Source of the DNA: an uncultured Paracoccaceae bacterium
GTDB lineage: Bacteria > Pseudomonadota > Alphaproteobacteria > Rhodobacterales > Rhodobacteraceae
Length of the DNA stretch: 20,048 nucleotides
NCBI GenBank assembly: GCA_937907485.1
Contig: CALESR010000092.1
Location: 1 to 20,048 of the forward strand
Direction: 5' to 3'
Shown: piece after piece, positions 1 to 6,045 of the stretch
Layout: the number at the start of each line of letters is the position of its first letter
Numbering within the stretch: position 1 is the first letter of the stretch
Position numbers and translations under genes: made by a program
The notes under the pieces: generated by a model
What the model saw: only the letters and a program-made list of their open reading frames with translations
Databases searched by the model: none
What the model was told of the DNA's origin: nothing

Positions 1-161
1 AAGACGCCAAGGTCATCACTAAGGGCCTCCACGGCCCTTTCGTTCTCCTTTTCTTTCTCCTTCTCCTTATTCATCTCCTTGTCCTTCATTTTGAATTTAG
101 CATACTGCTGCTGCTGGTTGTCCGAGGACGCTGTGGCTTCGTGATTTCGCAGATTCGGCAT
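1..161 (-). CDS. Possible Lys/Glu-rich ORF, partial, doubtful
   Basis: A minus-strand frame is open from an in-frame TGA at 195-197 to the left edge of the window. Possible ATG starts are at 161, 89 and 74; the last follows a purine-rich AAGGACAAGGAG. The translation has a run of four glutamines and then a strongly charged, low-complexity Lys/Glu stretch, as expected for a disordered segment. I do not recognise it. Its composition follows directly from the pyrimidine-rich plus strand, and the structured elements here point to the plus strand, so it may simply be a chance frame. Confidence 0.18.
   Translation of the reverse strand, partial: MPNLRNHEATASSDNQQQQYAKFKMKDKEMNKEKEKEKENERAVEALSDDLGV
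20..54 (+). terminator. Possible terminator of an upstream gene
   Basis: A perfect 7-bp stem (21-27 with 33-39, AAGGGCC/GGCCCTT) with a 5-base loop starts inside a TAA stop codon at 20-22 and is followed by a T/C-rich tail. This is the usual form of an intrinsic terminator placed directly on a stop codon. The tail is interrupted by C residues, and the upstream gene is outside the window, so this stays tentative. Confidence 0.3.
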
Positions 162-204
162 CTGGTGGCCGTCAAAAGCCACTAGAACGCCGAATCAGCA
201 AATC
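143..204 (+). repeat. Imperfect inverted repeat / long hairpin
   Basis: Three stem segments are nested. Bases 143-150 pair with 198-204 with one bulged C. Bases 152-159 (GATTCGGC) pair perfectly with 189-196. Bases 163-169 pair with 178-184 with one G-T wobble. The loop is about 8 bases and there is one internal loop. The hairpin ends only 5 bases before the strong terminator at 209-246, so together they could form a small structured RNA or the 3' untranslated region of an upstream transcript. I could not match it to a known RNA family. Confidence 0.4.
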
Positions 205-208
205 TACC

Positions 209-246
209 AAAGGGGTCGGGCTTGTGCCCGGCCCCTTTCGGTTTTT
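209..246 (+). terminator. Rho-independent terminator
   Basis: A 13-pair stem (209-221 with 226-238, AAAGGGGTCGGGC on the left arm, one T-G wobble) closes on a TTGT loop and is followed by CGG and five T residues at 242-246. The T-run lies on the plus-strand side, so it ends a plus-strand transcript coming from the left. It also lies just past the stop codon of hemH, which is transcribed towards it, so it may work in both directions. Confidence 0.8.
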
Positions 247-252
247 CAGCCC

Positions 253-1317
253 TCAGCCGATCCAGCCGCGCAGGTTCTCGCTGACGATCGCCGCCAGTGC
301 GTCGACATGCGCCGAATCAGCGTTCAGGCAGGGGATGTAGGTAAAGCTCTCGCCGCCCGCGTGCTCGAAGGCCTCGCGAATCTCGCCCTGGATTTCCTCC
401 AGCGTCTCGATGCAATCAGCCGAGAACGCCGGCGCGATGACCGCGATTCGCTTGATGCCTGATTCGGCCAGTTTCACAACATGTTGAACGGTATAGGGCC
501 GCAGCCATTCCTCGCGCCCGAACACCGATTGAAAGCTGGTGTGGATCGACCCTTCGGCCCAGCCCAGCCGCTCGCGCAGCAGGCGCGTCGTCTTCTGGCA
601 CTGGCAATGATAGGGGTCGCCCTCGCGCAGATAGCGCTGCGGCATGCCGTGATACGAGGCGATCAGCACCTCGGGCTTTTGCGCCATCGTATCCCAGACG
701 CGCTGCACCGACTGCGCCAGCGCGTCGATATAGAGCGGGTTGTCGAAATAGGCCGCCACGGTGCGCGCGGCGGGCTGCCATTTCAGGCCGGTCAGCACGC
801 GGAAAAACTGGTCATTGGCGGTTGCCGTCGTCGCGCCCGCGTATTGCGGATAGAGCGGGAAAAACAGGATCTTCTCGCAGCCGTCCTTGACCATCCGCTC
901 GACCACCGATTGCGTCGAGGGGTTGCCATACCGCATGCAGAACTCGACCTGCACCGCATCGCCGAACATCGCCTGCATCCGCTCGGCCAAGGCCGAGGTC
1001 TGCTGGCGGGTGATCGTCATCAGCGGGCTTTCGTTGGCCTCGGTGTTCCAGATCAGCCGATAGTTGGCGCCCGAGGTAAAGGGCCGCTTGCTGAGGATGA
1101 TGAGTTGCAACAGCGGCTGCCACTTCCACGAGGCGATGTCGATGACCCGCTTGTCGGAGAGAAACTCGTTCAGATAGCGGCGCATCGACCAATAGTCGGT
1201 GGCGTCCGGCGTGCCCAGATTGGCGACCAGCACCCCGATCCTGGCGCGCGCCACCTTGGGATGATCGGCGGGGGCGTGGGTCAGGCGGCCCTGTCCGGGC
1301 GGGTCCATCGGCGTCAT
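253..1317 (-). CDS. hemH: Ferrochelatase
   Basis: This enzyme inserts Fe(II) into protoporphyrin IX, the last step of protoheme synthesis. The 354-residue product has the family signatures: an N-terminal segment with LVANLGTPD (about 30-38), the YHGMPQRY segment with catalytic His223, the GDPYHCQCQKT segment just after it, SFQSVFGREEWLRPYT (about 261-276), and the conserved Glu304 in CIETLEEI. Several cysteines are present (C238, C240, C302, C330); some alphaproteobacterial ferrochelatases bind a [2Fe-2S] cluster, but whether this one does is not shown here. The start at 1317 is chosen because AGGAAG lies 6-8 bases upstream; the longer frame to 1374 adds residues without family resemblance. 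It lies 53 bases downstream of the methyltransferase gene and may be cotranscribed with it. Confidence 0.96.
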   Translation of the reverse strand: MTPMDPPGQGRLTHAPADHPKVARARIGVLVANLGTPDATDYWSMRRYLNEFLSDKRVIDIASWKWQPLLQLIILSKRPFTSGANYRLIWNTEANESPLMTITRQQTSALAERMQAMFGDAVQVEFCMRYGNPSTQSVVERMVKDGCEKILFFPLYPQYAGATTATANDQFFRVLTGLKWQPAARTVAAYFDNPLYIDALAQSVQRVWDTMAQKPEVLIASYHGMPQRYLREGDPYHCQCQKTTRLLRERLGWAEGSIHTSFQSVFGREEWLRPYTVQHVVKLAESGIKRIAVIAPAFSADCIETLEEIQGEIREAFEHAGGESFTYIPCLNADSAHVDALAAIVSENLRGWIG

Positions 1318-1370
1318 GCGGGCTTCCTTTTGCTGGCGGCTGAACCCAGTTAGCGGCCCCAGCCGACAGG

Positions 1371-2231
1371 TCAATCCCTGCGTGGCAGGGGTGGGACAAA
1401 TGGCGCAGGCTCCAGCCCGGTTTCCACGGCGCCCAGCGCATCCGCCAACCGCGTCGCGGCCGAACCGGGGCGCAGCGGCTTTGGCTGGCTTTCGGCGGGG
1501 GCCCAGCCGGTCAACACGATGGTTTCGACCGTCACCGGCAGCCGCCCCTCGGCATCGGCGAACTCGTCGCGGTAAAGCTGCGCCGCACGGTGCAACACCT
1601 CACGGCGCAGCGGCGCCCGGTGGCGGGCGGCCAGCGCATTCACCTCGCCCATCGCGCGCAGGTCGCTGACAAGACGCCACAGGTCACGATAGAGGATCCG
1701 CCGGGTGAACCCGTCCGCCACCGGCAGCGCCAGCCCGGCGCGCTGCAGCAGCGCCCCCAGATCGCGGATCTCGCCCATCGGCACCACGCGGGGCGAGAGG
1801 CCGCCCGTCACATCGGCCTCGGCCTGCGCCAGTACCGCGCGCAACTCGTGCAGGGTCTGGCCGCCAAAGGTGACGCCCAGAAACAAGCCATCCGGCTGCA
1901 GCGCCCGCAGGCACTGGATGATCTGACCCAGCGGGTCATCGGCCCAATGCAGGCCCAGCGCATGCACCACCAGATCCTGCGACCCCGGTTGCAGGTCCAG
2001 CACTGGCGTATCGGCGATGATCCGCGCGCCGGGCAGCCGATCTTGCCACACCTGCGCGAAAGGCGTCACCACGGCGGGTGCCGTAAACCTTCTGTTAACC
2101 TCGGTGAGTCTCTCCTGAACCTCGTCTGCGGCCTCGTCGTGCAGGAACAGCGCCGGGGCGCGCCGGGCGCGGGCGCGGAAGCGGTCCAGCGCGGCGCGGT
2201 CAGTCAGGGCAGGGGGAAGAGGAGCGCTCAT
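1371..2231 (-). CDS. NDUFAF5/BioC-like methyltransferase-fold protein
   Basis: The 286-residue product resembles the SAM-dependent methyltransferase family that includes mitochondrial NDUFAF5, a complex I assembly factor. The best markers are LHWADDP (94-100), LQPDGLFLGV (about 111-120) and FGGQTLHELR (122-131). The glycine-rich SAM-binding motif I expected near residues 40-60 is absent; that stretch reads RLTEVNRRFTAPAVV, so catalytic activity is uncertain. By analogy it may act in complex I assembly, but this is inference. The ATG at 2231 overlaps the ATG of the divergent comF-like gene in a CATG palindrome. No ribosome binding site is visible upstream, so translation may be leaderless or start elsewhere. 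hemH follows 53 bases downstream on the same strand. Confidence 0.8.
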   Translation of the reverse strand: MSAPLPPALTDRAALDRFRARARRAPALFLHDEAADEVQERLTEVNRRFTAPAVVTPFAQVWQDRLPGARIIADTPVLDLQPGSQDLVVHALGLHWADDPLGQIIQCLRALQPDGLFLGVTFGGQTLHELRAVLAQAEADVTGGLSPRVVPMGEIRDLGALLQRAGLALPVADGFTRRILYRDLWRLVSDLRAMGEVNALAARHRAPLRREVLHRAAQLYRDEFADAEGRLPVTVETIVLTGWAPAESQPKPLRPGSAATRLADALGAVETGLEPAPFVPPLPRRD

Positions 2232-3009
2232 GTCGGTGTTGAAGGCCAGCCCGGCTGCAGAAGTCAAGGGTCTGCGGCTGGCAAGGTCGGCGCTGCGGGC
2301 CGGTATCGACGTCCTCTTTCCGCCGACCTGCCTGGCCTGCGATGCCCCGGTGGTCGAATCCGGCACGCTTTGCGCCACTTGCTGGGGCCAGACGCCGTTC
2401 ATCGACGGGCTGTGCTGCGACCTCTGCGGCACGCCCCTGCCCGGTAATCCCGAGGACGCGCCCGTGCACTGCGACGACTGCCTGCGCGTCGCCCGGCCCT
2501 GGAGCCACGGCCGCGCCGCGCTGACCTATGGCGAGATCGGCCGCAAGCTGGTGCTGGCGCTGAAACACGGCGACCGCCACGATATCGCCACCCCCGCCGG
2601 GCGCTGGATGGCCCGAGCCGCGGCGCCGCTGATTCGCCCCGATACGCTGGTCGCCCCGGTGCCGCTGCATCGCTGGCGGTTGTTCCAGCGCCGCTTCAAC
2701 CAATCCGCCCTGCTGGCCGCCGCGCTGGCCCGCGCCGCCGGGCTGCCGATGTGCCCTGACCTGCTGGTGCGCCCGCGTCAGACCTCGTCGCAGGACGGCC
2801 GCACGCGCGAAGGGCGGTTCCTCAACCTGCAAGGGGCGATTCGCGCCCATCCCCGGCGCGCCGCGCGGCTGGTCGGTCGGCATGTCCTGCTGGTCGATGA
2901 CGTGATGACCTCAGGCGCCACCCTCGCCGCCGCCGCCGAGGCCTGCTTTGCCGCCGGGGCGGATGATGTCGGCGTTGTCGTCATGGCCCGCGTTCTGCGC
3001 GACGAATGA
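2230..3009 (+). CDS. ComF-family phosphoribosyltransferase
   Basis: The 259-residue product has an N-terminal double zinc-ribbon region with cysteine pairs C34/C37, C48/C51, C63/C66 and C81/C84. A type I phosphoribosyltransferase domain follows, with the PRPP-binding segment VLLVDDVMTSGAT at about 219-231. In naturally competent bacteria ComF acts in uptake or handling of transforming DNA, but ComF-like proteins are widespread in species of unknown competence, so the role here is open. The start at 2230 is supported by AGGAG five bases upstream; that site lies inside the coding region of the divergent methyltransferase. It is the first gene of a four-gene plus-strand run. Confidence 0.88.
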   Translation: MSVLKASPAAEVKGLRLARSALRAGIDVLFPPTCLACDAPVVESGTLCATCWGQTPFIDGLCCDLCGTPLPGNPEDAPVHCDDCLRVARPWSHGRAALTYGEIGRKLVLALKHGDRHDIATPAGRWMARAAAPLIRPDTLVAPVPLHRWRLFQRRFNQSALLAAALARAAGLPMCPDLLVRPRQTSSQDGRTREGRFLNLQGAIRAHPRRAARLVGRHVLLVDDVMTSGATLAAAAEACFAAGADDVGVVVMARVLRDE

Positions 3010-3083
3010 GCGCCACCGCGCAACAGTGGTTCACAACGGGCACCGGGCGCACTACATCCTTTTCAAACGCAAAAGGATGCGCC

Positions 3084-3341
3084 ATGCCCGTGATCGAGAT
3101 TTATACCACGCCCTGGTGCGGCTATTGCGCCGCCGCCAAGCGCCTGTTGAAATCCAAGAACGCCCAGTTCACCGAAATCGACGTCTCGGCCGAGCCCGAG
3201 CGCCGCCCCGAAATGGTCCGCCGCGCGAATGGCGGCCGCACCGTGCCGCAGATCTTCATCGACGGGCGGCATATCGGCGGCTCGGACGACATGCATCTGC
3301 TGGATCGCCAAGGCGGGCTCGACCCGCTGCTCAAGGCCTGA
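3084..3341 (+). CDS. grxC: Glutaredoxin 3
   Basis: A small (85-residue) thiol-disulfide oxidoreductase that uses glutathione to reduce disulfides and glutathione mixed disulfides in the cytoplasm. The redox motif is C12-G-Y-C15, a variant of the more usual CPYC. It is followed by the cis-proline segment TVPQIFID and the glutathione-binding HIGGSDD. The start at 3084 is chosen because AAAAGGA lies about 7 bases upstream and the protein then begins MPVIEIYTT, typical of the family. A longer in-frame start at 3006 overlaps the comF-like stop codon but adds 26 unrelated residues. The next gene starts 4 bases after the stop, so the two are almost certainly cotranscribed. Confidence 0.93.
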   Translation: MPVIEIYTTPWCGYCAAAKRLLKSKNAQFTEIDVSAEPERRPEMVRRANGGRTVPQIFIDGRHIGGSDDMHLLDRQGGLDPLLKA

Positions 3342-3345
3342 GGCG

Positions 3346-4179
3346 ATGCGCGCGGGGCTCTTGCAACTCAGCGTCGGCGACCTGCCTGCGGACAACGTCG
3401 CACTGGTGCGCACAGCCCTGCACCGGGCGGTCGAGGGCGGCGCCGGTTTCGTGCTGACGCCGGAATGCACCAACTGCATTTCCGCCGACCGCGCGCATCA
3501 GCACCGCGTGCTGACCGACGAATCCGCCGATCCGGTGCTGGAGATGCTGCGCAACGAGGCCGCGCGCGCCGGGATCTGGCTGCTGGCCGGGTCGATCATC
3601 GTGAAAACCGATGACCCGGACGGGCGCTTTGCCAACCGCTCGCTGCTGATCGGACCGGATGGCACGATCATGGCGCGTTATGACAAGATCCACCTCTTTG
3701 ACGTGCAGGTCACGCCGACCGAAACCTACCGCGAATCCGCGGGCATCCGGCCGGGGGATCGCGCGGTGATCGCCCAGACCCCCTTTGCCACGCTGGGACT
3801 GACGATCTGCTATGATGTGCGCTTTGCCCATCTTTACCGCGCGCTGGCCCATGCCGGGGCGCAGATCCTCACCGTGCCCGCCGCCTTTTCCCCCGTCACC
3901 GGCGCAGCCCATTGGGAGACCCTGCTGCGCGCCCGCGCCATCGAGACCGGCTGCTATGTGCTGGCCCCGGCGCAAACGGGCGAGCATCCGCAAACCACCG
4001 GCCGCAGCCGCCGCACCCATGGTCATGCGCTGGTGGTCGCGCCCTGGGGCGAGGTGCTGGCCGATGCGGGCACCGAACCCGGCGTGACGCTGATCGACCT
4101 CGACATGGATCAGGTCGCCAGCGCGCGCGCCCGGATCCCCGCGCTCAGCCATGACCGCGCCTTTCAGGTGCCCGGATGA
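3346..4179 (+). CDS. Nit-type carbon-nitrogen hydrolase
   Basis: A 277-residue member of the nitrilase superfamily with the complete Glu-Lys-Cys triad: E40 in LTPECTN, K114 in RYDKIHLFD, and the nucleophile C155 in LTICYDVRF. Length and motifs resemble the Nit1/Nit2 branch, whose known members hydrolyse deaminated glutathione or omega-amides. The glutaredoxin gene next to it makes a glutathione-repair role attractive, but the substrate cannot be read from the sequence. The start at 3346 follows the grxC stop by 4 bases; the longer upstream frame is out-of-frame grxC sequence. Its stop overlaps the start of the MarR gene (ATGA at 4176-4179), indicating translational coupling. Confidence 0.9.
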   Translation: MRAGLLQLSVGDLPADNVALVRTALHRAVEGGAGFVLTPECTNCISADRAHQHRVLTDESADPVLEMLRNEAARAGIWLLAGSIIVKTDDPDGRFANRSLLIGPDGTIMARYDKIHLFDVQVTPTETYRESAGIRPGDRAVIAQTPFATLGLTICYDVRFAHLYRALAHAGAQILTVPAAFSPVTGAAHWETLLRARAIETGCYVLAPAQTGEHPQTTGRSRRTHGHALVVAPWGEVLADAGTEPGVTLIDLDMDQVASARARIPALSHDRAFQVPG

Positions 4180-4616
4180 AGCCTGTCGATGACCTCGCGG
4201 TGCCGCTGTTTGCCGAGCTCTTCATGGCCGATCAACTGGCCCGCGCCCGGCTGACCCGCGTGCTGCCAAAGGGGATGGAGCTGTCCCATTTCAGCGTGCT
4301 CAACCACCTCGCCCGGCTGGCCGACGAACGCTCGCCCGCACAACTGGCGAAATCGTTTCACGTCACCCGCGGCGCGATGACCAACACGCTGTCAAAACTG
4401 GAAATCGCCGGGCATATCCACATCCGCCCGGACTGGGACGACGCAAGGCGCAAATTCGTCTCGATCAGCCCCTCGGGCCGCGCCGCCCGCGACGCTGCGC
4501 TGCATGCCATCTCGCCGGTGATCGCCGGTCTGGCGGCCAAGATCGGCATCGACCGGGTGCGCGCCATCCTTCCCGTCCTGCGCGAACTGCGCTCGGAACT
4601 GGAAAACGACGACTGA
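4176..4616 (+). CDS. MarR-family transcriptional regulator
   Basis: A 146-residue protein with the MarR winged-helix layout. A helix-turn-helix lies at about residues 53-77 (SPAQLAKSFHVTRGAMTNTL), followed by the wing with DWDDARRKFVSISPSG at about 86-101 and a C-terminal dimerisation helix. MarR proteins usually act as dimeric repressors released by small ligands or oxidation. There is no cysteine in this protein, so direct thiol-based redox sensing is not suggested. Its ATG overlaps the stop of the Nit hydrolase gene, so it is the last gene of this operon. Its target is unknown. A hairpin follows 36 bases after the stop. Confidence 0.88.
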   Translation: MKPVDDLAVPLFAELFMADQLARARLTRVLPKGMELSHFSVLNHLARLADERSPAQLAKSFHVTRGAMTNTLSKLEIAGHIHIRPDWDDARRKFVSISPSGRAARDAALHAISPVIAGLAAKIGIDRVRAILPVLRELRSELENDD

Positions 4617-4652
4617 CCGCGCCTCCCTCTTTGCTCTTCAAATATCCCGGGG

Positions 4653-4679
4653 GGAGAGGGGGGGCTGGCCCCCCTCTCC
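4653..4679 (+). terminator. GC-rich hairpin between convergent genes
   Basis: A perfect 11-bp stem (4653-4663 with 4669-4679, GGAGAGGGGGG on the left arm) with a GCTGG loop lies between the convergent MarR and regA genes. No T-run follows on either side, so it is not a canonical intrinsic terminator. It may stop or stabilise transcripts from both directions. It is preceded by CTTCAAATATCCCGGGGG, a string I recall as recurrent in Rhodobacteraceae intergenic regions. Confidence 0.6.
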
Positions 4680-4685
4680 GACGCC

Positions 4686-5243
4686 TCAGCGCGGGCTGCG
4701 CTTGGCCAGGATGCGCTGCAGGGTCCGCCGGTGCATCGACAGCCGCCGGGCGGTCTCGCTGACATTGCGGTCGCATTGCTCATAGACCCGCTGGATATGC
4801 TCCCAGCGCACGCGATCCGCCGACATCGGGTTTTCCGCCGGGTCCGGCAGCACCGCGCCTTCGCGCTGCAGCAGGGCGTTGACGACCTCGTCGGCATCGG
4901 CGGGTTTGGACAGGTAATCGGTCGCGCCGATCTTGACCGCCGCCACCGCCGAGGCGATCGCGCCGTATCCGGTCAGCACCACAATGCGCGCATCGGGCCG
5001 TTTGGCGCGCAGGGCCTCGACGACATCCAGCCCGTTGCCATCCTCCAGCCGCAGGTCGATCACCGCATAGGCCGGCGGACGCGCCATCGCCAGCGCCTTG
5101 CCTGCCGCCACCGAACCGGCCGTCTCGACCTTGAAGCCGCGCTTGTCCATCGCCTTGGCGAGGCGTTTCAAGAACACCTCGTCGTCGTCGACCAGCAGCA
5201 GCGTAGCGTCCTCGCCAAGATCGAGCAGGCTGTCATCGGCCAT
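4686..5243 (-). CDS. regA: Redox response regulator RegA/PrrA/ActR
   Basis: The 185-residue response regulator of the RegB-RegA system, which controls photosynthesis, respiration, nitrogen and carbon fixation genes in response to redox state. The receiver domain has the acidic cluster D19-D21 and phosphoacceptor D63 (AVIDLRLEDGNG), the same number as in the characterised Rhodobacter protein. It continues with LTGYG and the conserved lysine in YLSKPAD. A short linker leads to the C-terminal Fis-like helix-turn-helix NVSETARRLSMHRRTLQRIL. The start at 5243 has GGGGGA about 7 bases upstream and gives the expected family length. The gene lies 76 bases downstream of senC and also has a good promoter of its own in that gap. 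No hvrA-like gene follows; instead transcription meets the convergent MarR gene. Confidence 0.96.
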   Translation of the reverse strand: MADDSLLDLGEDATLLLVDDDEVFLKRLAKAMDKRGFKVETAGSVAAGKALAMARPPAYAVIDLRLEDGNGLDVVEALRAKRPDARIVVLTGYGAIASAVAAVKIGATDYLSKPADADEVVNALLQREGAVLPDPAENPMSADRVRWEHIQRVYEQCDRNVSETARRLSMHRRTLQRILAKRSPR

Positions 5244-5269
5244 GTCTTGTCCCCCACGTTTCCCTAACC

Positions 5270-5298
5270 GATCTAGTGGGCGACGGCGCAAAGGTCAA
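5270..5298 (-). promoter_or_regulatory. Candidate sigma-70 promoter of regA
   Basis: On the minus strand TTGACC (5293-5298) and TAGATC (5270-5275) are separated by exactly 17 bases, 26 bases before the regA start. The -35 box matches the consensus at five of six positions; the -10 box is weaker. It would allow regA to be expressed without senC. Confidence 0.5.
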
Positions 5299-5319
5299 AC
5301 CGCGATGCGGATTTTGACG

Positions 5320-5940
5320 TCAGGCCCGCTCGATGATGCACTGCGCGACCTCGGCGACCTGTTCGGCGGTCATGTCGTGGCGAAGGATCTCGACCGTGCC
5401 ACGACCGGGCAGCACCAGATAGCTGAAGGTCGAGTGGTCGATCAGATAGAACTCGTCGCCCGACTCCTGCACCGCAAAAAAGGTGCGGTACGCCTGCGAG
5501 GCCGCGCGGGTCTGCTCTTCGCTGCCGGTCAGGCCGATCATCCGGGGATGAAAGATGCTGGCGAATTCGCCCACCAGCGGCGGCGTATCGCGGCGCGGGT
5601 CGATCGAGATGAACACCGGCTGCACGATCACGCCGTTGGCCTCCAGAATCTCGGTCGCCAGAGCATTGCGCGCGTTGTCCAGCGGGCAGACATCGGGGCA
5701 AAAGGTATAGCCGAAATAGAGGATCGTCGGCATCGTGATGATGTCGGCATCCGTCACCGTCTCACCAGCGCTGTTGAGCAGGGTAAAAGGCCCGCCGATC
5801 TGCTCCAACCCGCCCGAAACCGAGGTCGTGCGGCAGGGCGCAAAGGGGTCGTCGGCGCCCGGACGAATTGCCATCCAGCCCAGCACGCCCAGCAGGCCCG
5901 CGATGAAGGCGGCCGCGCCGATGGTATAGGTCTTGATCAT
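5320..5940 (-). CDS. senC: SenC/PrrC/Sco1-family copper chaperone
   Basis: A 206-residue membrane-anchored Sco protein, needed for copper delivery to cytochrome c oxidase in the periplasm. One N-terminal membrane segment (about 8-25) is followed by a thioredoxin-like domain. The copper ligands are visible: C81 and C85 in FCPDVCP, and H169 in LIDHSTFSYL. Two further cysteines, C36 and C201, lie outside the metal site. The start at 5940 has AGGAGG about 9 bases upstream; the longer frame to 5964 would begin inside that site. It is divergent from regB and followed by regA, the arrangement known from Rhodobacter (regB / senC-regA, or prrB-prrC-prrA). Confidence 0.95.
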   Translation of the reverse strand: MIKTYTIGAAAFIAGLLGVLGWMAIRPGADDPFAPCRTTSVSGGLEQIGGPFTLLNSAGETVTDADIITMPTILYFGYTFCPDVCPLDNARNALATEILEANGVIVQPVFISIDPRRDTPPLVGEFASIFHPRMIGLTGSEEQTRAASQAYRTFFAVQESGDEFYLIDHSTFSYLVLPGRGTVEILRHDMTAEQVAEVAQCIIERA

Positions 5941-5981
5941 GCTCTTGCCCTCCTGCCGCGCCACCGAGGCGCTGAGCGCGC

Positions 5982-6010
5982 TTGATGCCCCAGCCGGTGC
6001 CGCTTATCAA
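5982..6010 (+). promoter_or_regulatory. Candidate regB promoter
   Basis: TTGATG (5982-5987) and TATCAA (6005-6010) are separated by 17 bases on the plus strand. Transcription would begin near 6017, which excludes the upstream ATG at 6010 and supports the regB start at 6046. Confidence 0.5.
5982..6010 (-). promoter_or_regulatory. Candidate senC promoter, mirror of the regB promoter
   Basis: Read on the minus strand the same two boxes become TTGATA (-35) and CATCAA (-10), again with a 17-base spacer. Each box would serve as the -35 of one promoter and the -10 of the other. The -10 match is weaker in this direction. Confidence 0.35.
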
Positions 6011-6027
6011 TGCACGATGCTGGAACC

Positions 6028-6042
6028 GCGACAACAGGCCGC
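6028..6042 (-). promoter_or_regulatory. Candidate RegA binding site
   Basis: GCGAC-N5-GCCGC on the plus strand is the exact reverse complement of GCGGC-N5-GTCGC, the RegA consensus as I recall it from Rhodobacter capsulatus. It lies just before the regB start codon, downstream of the candidate regB promoter and upstream of the senC promoter. Regulation of the cluster by RegA itself is known from Rhodobacter, so autoregulation is a reasonable inference. High GC makes chance matches more likely. Confidence 0.5.
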
Positions 6043-6045
6043 TTG

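Larger units (their letters stand above)
1..208. other. Lower-GC left edge without a confident gene
   Basis: By hand count this stretch is about half G+C, falling to about 40% in bases 61-120, against clearly higher GC in the genes that follow. Bases 41-90 are almost pure pyrimidine on the plus strand. A plus-strand reading frame ends in TAA at 20-22 and could be the last codons of a gene lying outside the window, but too little is visible to identify it. No recognisable protein family is seen on either strand. Confidence 0.5.

Noticed and set aside
1..252. tRNA, tmRNA or integron attC site
   Set aside because: No tRNA T-arm or CCA end, no tmRNA tag reading frame and no attC core sites could be found in the hairpin.
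481..1353. Plus-strand open frame across hemH
   Set aside because: It is antisense to hemH, whose catalytic motifs are intact.
3006..3083. Upstream grxC start overlapping the comF-like stop
   Set aside because: The ATGA overlap is tempting, but the 26 added residues have no family resemblance and a good ribosome binding site precedes 3084.
5982..6010. FNR-type site TTGAT...ATCAA
   Set aside because: The half sites are 19 bases apart instead of 4, so they cannot form an FNR box; promoter boxes explain them better.
6010..6045. Upstream regB start at 6010
   Set aside because: It overlaps the candidate -10 box, and the start at 6046 matches the known PrrB N-terminus in length.
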